Shown here piece by piece: positions 57,955 through 64,000 of a stretch of 64,000 bases of DNA (positions are counted from its first letter, which is position 1; each line of letters begins with the position of its first letter). This stretch comes from Cristatella mucedo (Eukaryota; Bryozoa; Phylactolaemata; Cristatellidae): assembly GCA_009760855.2 (NCBI GenBank), contig WPIO01000005.1, positions 9,375,501 to 9,439,500 on the forward strand, read 5' to 3'. Under the pieces are notes generated by a model that was not told the DNA's origin, made no database searches, and saw only the letters and a program-made list of their open reading frames with translations. The position numbers and the translations under genes were made by a program.

Positions 57955-59561
57955 GTTATGGACTTTGCAAAGGAAGCACGATCGAATGGTTAGTGGTAGC
58001 ATGCTCGAAGACAACAAGCATACCATGGTTAGGGGTGATATGCACAGGGTCAGGTTTCAAAACTGGTTAGTGGCAGCATGCACAGCATCAGAACACATAA
58101 CCACGTAAAGGATGAATCACATGAACCCATTAAATGCTGTCATAAATAGATGCGTTTTTAGTTTCTATTTATATGTGGTCAAGTCAGGGAATGTCATGAC
58201 TCAAGTAGAAAGTGAGTTCTAGGCATTGGGAGCATACGAATTAAAGGCACGATCTCCAAAGGATTTGAGGTTCATACTAGGTATAGTTAATTACCAAAGT
58301 CCAAAAAGTGGGTGGTACGATTTCTAGCCTGGTTGGAGAGTAGTTCTATTGGGAAGACTATGAGCCAGAAAATGAAGGTAGTTAAAAATAAGTGACCAAA
58401 TCTTGAAGTCAATACGCTGCATGATCAGGAGCTAGCACATGTCGGCAAGAAGTGGTATGACGTGGCAAATGAGACGCTCACGACAAACAAGCCTAGCTTT
58501 AGAGTTTTGCACCAAATGCGAGCGCTTAAATGCACGGGCCGGTAGACCAGCAAGCAGTGAGTTACTAAACTAAGGACGGGATGTCACAAGTGTACTTTGG
58601 TATAGTGACCCTGTCTAAGCAAGCCACAATTAGCAAAGTTAGGTAGCTGAAAGTAGGCAGACGACAAGTGGGGCTGGTCTGGTCGTCTATTAAAACGCCC
58701 CTTTTAAGCAGGACACGGAGATTTCATGCAGATACAGCAGTAAATATGCTAGCAGACACGATCTTTATCATTAAGCTTTCCAATTTCGGAGTCACCCAAA
58801 TTTTGCAGTTAACTAGTAAGTCGGTTTAATGTCATTAAATTGGAGAATGTGTGCTGTCATCCATGTGCAGATGTTAACAATTACATGCAGCAAGGGAGTC
58901 GAGAGAATTCAACGTGCTGGAGGGCTGGGAGTTATCAAAGCAATTGTACAACTGAGTGTCATCAGTATAGAAGTGAGAGCCTAGGTTGAGGTTAGCGATC
59001 ACATGGCAAGAAGGAGAGTATAGACAATAAAAAGAAGCAGACCAAGCTTAGTGTTCTGAGGTACCCCGGATTTCAGTTGTTCCTTGGATCGCCTTCGTCC
59101 ATTCATTTTAATCTCCGAAGTCACTCACTGAGGTAGAGCCTGAACAGTTACAGTGCAGTGCCAGTGATGCAAGATGTCCCCGAAGGTTGGTCTAGACCAG
59201 ACACAATGCGGACTATGTGTAGTTATTAGCTCTAAAGCCAGTCTGGAATTTACTTACTAGGTTTGACATTTCAATAAAGGAGTTCAACTGGTCTGCCAAA
59301 ACTCGTTCCAGTGTCTTTAATAGGAAGGGAGACTGGGCGAAAGTTGCTCGACGTCTCCTGGCCTGGTGTTGCCTTGTTAATTATTTCTTTAAGTATAGCA
59401 TCTTTGAAAGTAGCAGAACCATAACCTGAGTCAAAGGATATATTTACTATGTTGGTCATACATGGCAGCAACAGATCAATGCATCGTAGAAGTTGGACAG
59501 TGATAATAGATAGGGTCTAGAGGGCTACTGGTCTTCTTTTAATGAGAGATTAACTTCAGGA
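57955..59561 (-). mobile_element. Older family A LINE, outer copy
   Basis: Minus strand, from the C-terminal region without tail at 57955 to LLPCMTNIVNISFDSGYGSA near 59471. Many stops. Interrupted at 59561 and resumes at 60183. Confidence 0.8.
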
Positions 59562-60182
59562 TAATAATAATAATGATAATAATTCACTTGATAAAGCGCC
59601 CTCAGAGAACTTAATCTCTCTCTAGGCGCTTTACATTTGCTGCAAAGTGAAATGCAATTGAATGGTAAGTAAAATCATGCTTGAAAAACAAACAAATGAA
59701 TAACATGGTTAGGGGTGACATGCACAGGGTCAGCATGCAAATGTGGTTAGTGGCAGCATGCACAGTATTAGCACAAATAAGCACATCAAGGACGAATCAC
59801 AGGGACCCGCTAAATGCTGTCCTAAATAGGTGTGTTTTTAGGTTCCTTTTAAATGTGGTCAGGTCAGGGGATGTTCTGATGCAGGTCGGGAGGGAGTTCC
59901 AGGCTTTGGGAGCATACGAACTAAATGCACGGTCTCCAAAGGATTTAAGGTTTGTACTAGGTATTTCTAGACTGTTGGATTCCGAAAAGCGGGTGGTACG
60001 ATGCTTGGCCTGATGGGGTAGTATATCTGAAAGATAGGCTGGAGCCATAGAATGAAGGGACCTAAAAGTGAGCGACAAAACCTTGAAGTCAATCCGTTGC
60101 TTGACTGGTAGCCAGTGCAGGTCGGCGAGAAGTGGAGTAATGTGGCAACTGCGACGCTCACGACAGACAAGTCTAGCTGCCG
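59562..60182 (-). mobile_element. Young family A LINE inserted in an older one
   Basis: Minus strand: (ATT)n tail, AFRNPTV/LKSFGDRAFSSYAPKA block, CRERRSCHITPLLADLHWLP; 132-codon open frame. 5'-truncated at the CRERRS region. Confidence 0.93.
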
Positions 60183-60740
60183 AGAATGAGCTCACTCGTA
60201 GCCTCCTTGAATGTAGAAATCGACCAACCGTACGGAGTTGAGGGAGAGGACCCCTGTGGGGCTGTTATTGAAGGAAATGAGTCCAGAGGGAATGCTGCTA
60301 CCTTAAGGATAGACTCTATGATCTTGTCTATCTTGCTGACACTAGGTAAGCAGCTAAACTGGCAGCAGTTAAGGAGATGGCTGACGGTAGACTACCGCAT
60401 TTTTGGATTATGCATCTGTGATTCAACAGAATTTTAATAGTTAGCTAAATTTGGCCTTTGCTAGAACCATTTGATACGATATACAGCAGTCTTTTTATGC
60501 CTGCTGATGGATAGTCAGTCCTGATCTTCTGCATGCTTTCTCAAGCTTGTGCTTAGTTGACCTGGCTAGTTTAGTGCGATCGGTAAACCATAGGCCATCT
60601 GGGCGAGGGCGCACATTGCGTTTAGTCAGAGGTGCAAACTCGTAATGGGTGTCAGCTAGTGTCGAGATGTAGCATTATACCAATGATAACAGGTCGGATG
60701 GGGGATTGAGCGCCAGGGGTAAGATGTATCTTCGAAAGTG
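60183..60740 (-). mobile_element. Older family A LINE, resumed
   Basis: Linker and EN-end sequence (compare 23240-23500 reversed). Confidence 0.7.
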
Positions 60741-61169
60741 TACTTGCTGTCGTGTCTAGGCAGTAGCCAGCCCATTGCGAATATTTCTCTCTGTCCTACC
60801 GCCGTGAATAGGCTCGAATGACTAACAAGATAATGCACTGCCAATGACTACACTGGAGGCCTTGCATTTCGATCGCTTCCCAAGCACGCAGTATTTTCGA
60901 TACAACTTGAGAACGACGCAGCGACGAGCGTTGCTTAATTAGCCTTTCTCTATTGGACAAATGTCGGCCTAAACGCAACCGAGAGTTCAGCTGCAGGTCT
61001 TATGCCTTGCCTACTTCGTGTTAAGCAACCGCTCGGTCCGTCCAAAAACTGAATGCCATTGCCTTACTTTTATCACGAGAAAAGAGCCTGCTCCCGAAAT
61101 AACTGGTATAACAGACGAAGGGGCTCACAGGTACACTAATTAAATAGGTGGCCAAATAAATAAGAATAA

Positions 61170-61850
61170 TGTATCTCCGTCAGTAACTCCACAAAGTCAT
61201 AAAGACCATGTGGGTGTTACGCAGGAGAGTTTTGTATAGCGCACTCACAGCCTAAGCGGCTTTTGGTACGCATTCGGTAGCCAACAGACTTCGTCTCACG
61301 CAACAAAGAGAAAGTGGGAAGCAAAGCTGAGTCAGCAGAGCAGTTGAGGTAGTGAGTAGCATAGAAGTAGCAGTTCAGGACCGCTGAAAAAGATGTGCCA
61401 TAGTCGGCAGTTGGAGAGTAGATGTCGTTGCGTAAGAATTGTGGAAGCGAGTTCCATAGTCTAGGACCTGCAGAGCTAAAGCTTCTGTCGCCAACTTTCT
61501 TTAAGCGGAGGAATGGGACAGCTAATTTATTGTCCACACAAGACCTGAGGGCGCGAACAGGCTGAAACTGATGTAGCAGTTCAGCTAGGTACGAAGGAGC
61601 CAAGCCGTGGCGGGCCTTGTGGGTCTGCGTGAGAACTTTGCTCTGTATCCTTTGCTCAACCGGCAACCATCCTAGCTCTTTCAGCAAAGGTGACACGTGC
61701 TCAAACCGCTGGGACTTGAAGATCAGCCTTGCAGCCATATTCATAGTCCGCTGTAGCGGCATAATAGCTTTCCTTGGTAGCCCAGCCAAAAGGGAATTAC
61801 AATAATCAAGCCGAGACAGAACTAAAGAGCTAGTTAAATTAATGTCAAAC
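61170..61850 (-). mobile_element. Family B LINE, young 5'-truncated copy
   Basis: Minus strand with a 190-codon open frame: [71 protein letters not shown]. Ends in GGAGATACATTA. Confidence 0.92.
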
Positions 61851-61964
61851 TCTCACTTGAAATACAGATCAGCCTATGGCTGTCGGCTGAGGAATTGAGT
61901 GTCTACAAAATTTCACATCCAGCGTGGAACATCTCTACTGCATTAGCTGTTTTAACCACCCAAT

Positions 61965-62090
61965 TTGTATGGCTTCTGAAAAGCCTTAACGGCCATCACC
62001 TCCGCTTGCAGTTGGCAATAAAGGATTGCCCACTGCAGGATTCGAGCCAACGACCTCGGTCGTGAAGAGCGATCGCCACACCTCTATCTC
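61965..62090 (-). mobile_element. tRNA-derived SINE, diverged
   Basis: CCTTAACGGCCATCACCTCC, TTGCCCACTGCAGG and ATTCGAGCCAACGACCTCGG match the family on the minus strand. Confidence 0.75.
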
Positions 62091-62154
62091 TGGTTTTTCA
62101 TGTCAGTGCTCTACGATTGAACTATCAATACTGCCCTGCGGCTCAACACATGTA

Positions 62155-62285
62155 ACGTATCTCCGTCTGCAACTCCACAAAGCCATAAAGACCATGTGGG
62201 TGTTACGAAGGAGAGTTTTGTGTACCAAACCCACAGCCTAAGCGGCTTTCGGTACGCATTCGGCAGCCAGCAGACTTCAACATAG
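62155..62285 (-). mobile_element. Family B LINE 3' end fragment
   Basis: Last ~130 bases of family B only. A weaker relic of the same segment lies at about 63008-63060. Confidence 0.8.
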
Positions 62286-63060
62286 GCTAAAGAGCTCAAC
62301 TACCTCGACCTTACATATTCCATTACGTGCTCGAGCCATATCCAGGTACACAGTCTGAGTGCTTGTGTATTTTGTAGCTTTTTAATTGAAATTTATTGCC
62401 GAGCTTTTATGCCTGCTGGGATCGATAGCCAGAAAATGCTGTTCGAGTATGCAGTTTCGAGTAGGGGATAACTCAAAAATGAGCTGTTCGCTGCAGCCGC
62501 GATTCTCGCCGCACCTAAATCGCTGAATACGTATACAGCTCTAACTGCGGTTTCAACTAAACCGTTAATTTTCGTCATGGCCAGAAGTCTCTTGACACAT
62601 AGAAGGACCACGAATTCATGGTGTAAGAAATGTAGACTACCAGAAAAGGTCTCGAAGAAAGTTCCCAAGTACTCCCGGAAACTTGTATCGTTTTCGCCTA
62701 CTGCCCAAAGGTCTTTTGCGCGACATCAGTAGCAAAAAAATAAAACCAAAACACGAAGAATACTTATCTCTTTGGCTCGTAAAGGCTTTAAGCTTTTAAG
62801 GATTTATGTAGTTATGTATCTCCAGCGGTGAGTCCTTAAAGGCACTATTGTGGACTTCGGCTGCGTTATGAGCCCTGCCCGGCGAGGCTCGGCGAAGCAC
62901 TAGCTGCTGCTGCAGAGGCGCAAGCGATGGCAATTCGGCGGTAGCCGAAGGTGTGCAGGGTGCGGCAGCCTCGGGCGGCGACTGACTAAATAATTTGTGA
63001 AGTATTTTACAGCACTCAAAGCCTAAGCAGCTCTTGGTGCGAATACCGAAAGCCTGTGCT

Positions 63061-63660
63061 CGGAATAGTTTATTTTAGTAAAATTACAGATACTTTTCAG
63101 CTGAGGCTGAGCTAGCACTTGCAGGCGCAAGGGCAAGCGGTTGAGTATTTTTCGATGCGTCCGTGTTGCTATGGCGTGCTCGCGACCTAATAATTAACCA
63201 ATGGAATTTTGAATATATGTCCCCTAAATGGAGGTTGTTTCTGACTGATTGGTTGGCGCTGATGGATAGACAGAAAGCCCGCGGAATGCGGATTCGAATG
63301 AAAAAAGGCAATATCATAGTGGAAATGTAAATATTATTCAAATAGATCACAAAGAAGATACTATCTAAAGTAAAGGAACTGTTCAACTTTAAATTAAGTG
63401 AGTCCCAAACTAATGAAAGAAAAGCGGGCAGATTATATTCGCTGCTATTGCAAATTCTCGGTAAGCAAGATCGTGACGAACTCACGCCAGTGAATATTTT
63501 TTTATTTGTCCTATACATATTTTCTGCAATTAGAAGGAGCGGAATGTTTACCCGTCAGTAGGGCGATGCCATTTGTTAACTTGCACTCGAAGGTGCTTTC
63601 CAAATAAAATATGAAGCTTTCAGTAACTTGTCGCTGGTGTCGGTTAATATTTGAGGACTT
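63061..63660. other. AT-rich stretch, nothing recognised
   Basis: A 144-codon open frame on the minus strand (63084-63518) has no recognisable feature. Confidence 0.35.
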
Positions 63661-63669
63661 GACTTAGGG

Positions 63670-63713
63670 TCTCTGTCTCTCTGTCTCTGTCTGTATCTCT
63701 CTCTGTCTCTCTT

Positions 63714-63744
<31 letters not shown>
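63670..63744. repeat. (CTCTGT)n-type microsatellite
   Basis: Imperfect CTCTGT/CT repeats. Confidence 0.9.
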
Positions 63745-63919
63745 GCGCCTCGTTGGAGGTGGCAGGGTAATCCGGCATTCGCCAACAAATGAAGACCACT
63801 GGAAACCATTCGATTGAGCGTAGCACCGGTCAACTTGTGTAGCACCGCAGTGCGAAAGAAGGCTAGAGGATTAGGCGCACATGTCTATGCAATTCAGTGA
63901 AGCATAGAAGAGAAGCCAA

Positions 63920-64000
63920 CGCTTTTTGATCTTGAAATCAATGCGCTGCTCGTTGGGGAGCAATTGATCCAGAGAGTTCCTGTATAATGCGGCAGCTTCG
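63920..64000 (-). mobile_element. Start of a LINE C-terminal fragment at the window edge
   Basis: GATCTTGAAATCAATGCGCT resembles the reversed RIDFK block (TTGAAGTCAATCCGTTGCTT). Confidence 0.45.

Overview
This window looks like nuclear DNA from an invertebrate animal. Genes are split by GT-AG introns, most of the sequence is intron or intergenic, and it is packed with non-LTR retrotransposons of the L2/CR1 type, tRNA-derived SINEs and long microsatellites. I cannot name the species or phylum. Nothing prokaryotic is present (no operons, no CRISPR).

The main find is one complete, apparently intact gene on the minus strand, running from a start codon at 48465 to a stop at 3128. Thirteen coding exons can be chained with matching splice phases into 1680 coding bases and a 559-residue protein. 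It is recognisable along its length as an MGAT4-type alpha-1,3-mannosyl-glycoprotein beta-1,4-N-acetylglucosaminyltransferase (GnT-IV, family GT54). The parts are a short N-terminal signal anchor, a coiled-coil stem, the catalytic domain with an LEDD motif, and the C-terminal carbohydrate-binding domain. The gene covers 45.3 kb, about 1.7 kb of it coding, and its introns hold most of the repeats.

Inside introns 1 and 2 of that gene, on the same strand, is a second set of coding-like exons (45482 to 37456) whose phases also chain. I do not recognise the protein. MGAT4 exon 2 lies between its exons, so two genes on one strand appear to be interleaved.

Layout: 1-3.1 kb, an old LINE and the MGAT4 3' flank; 3.1-48.5 kb, MGAT4 with introns full of LINEs, SINEs and microsatellites; 35.2-41.3 kb, a large inverted duplication inside intron 2; 48.3-48.8 kb, first exon and likely promoter; 48.9-53.1 kb, fragmented and nested LINEs plus a 225-bp tandem duplication; 53.1-57.9 kb, a stretch with little recognisable repeat content, one 250-codon open frame of unknown nature and one SINE; 57.9-64 kb, nested LINEs again.

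Two main LINE families are seen. Family A carries a 3' stem-like block, roughly GCGCCTAGAGAGAGATTAAG then TTCTCTGAGGGCGC, followed by (ATT)n. Family B ends in a block coding for GCECAIQNSPA followed by a terminus near CGGAGATACATTA. A third, more decayed lineage is called C here. LINE gene names and clade calls are by motif and memory of the families, not by search.
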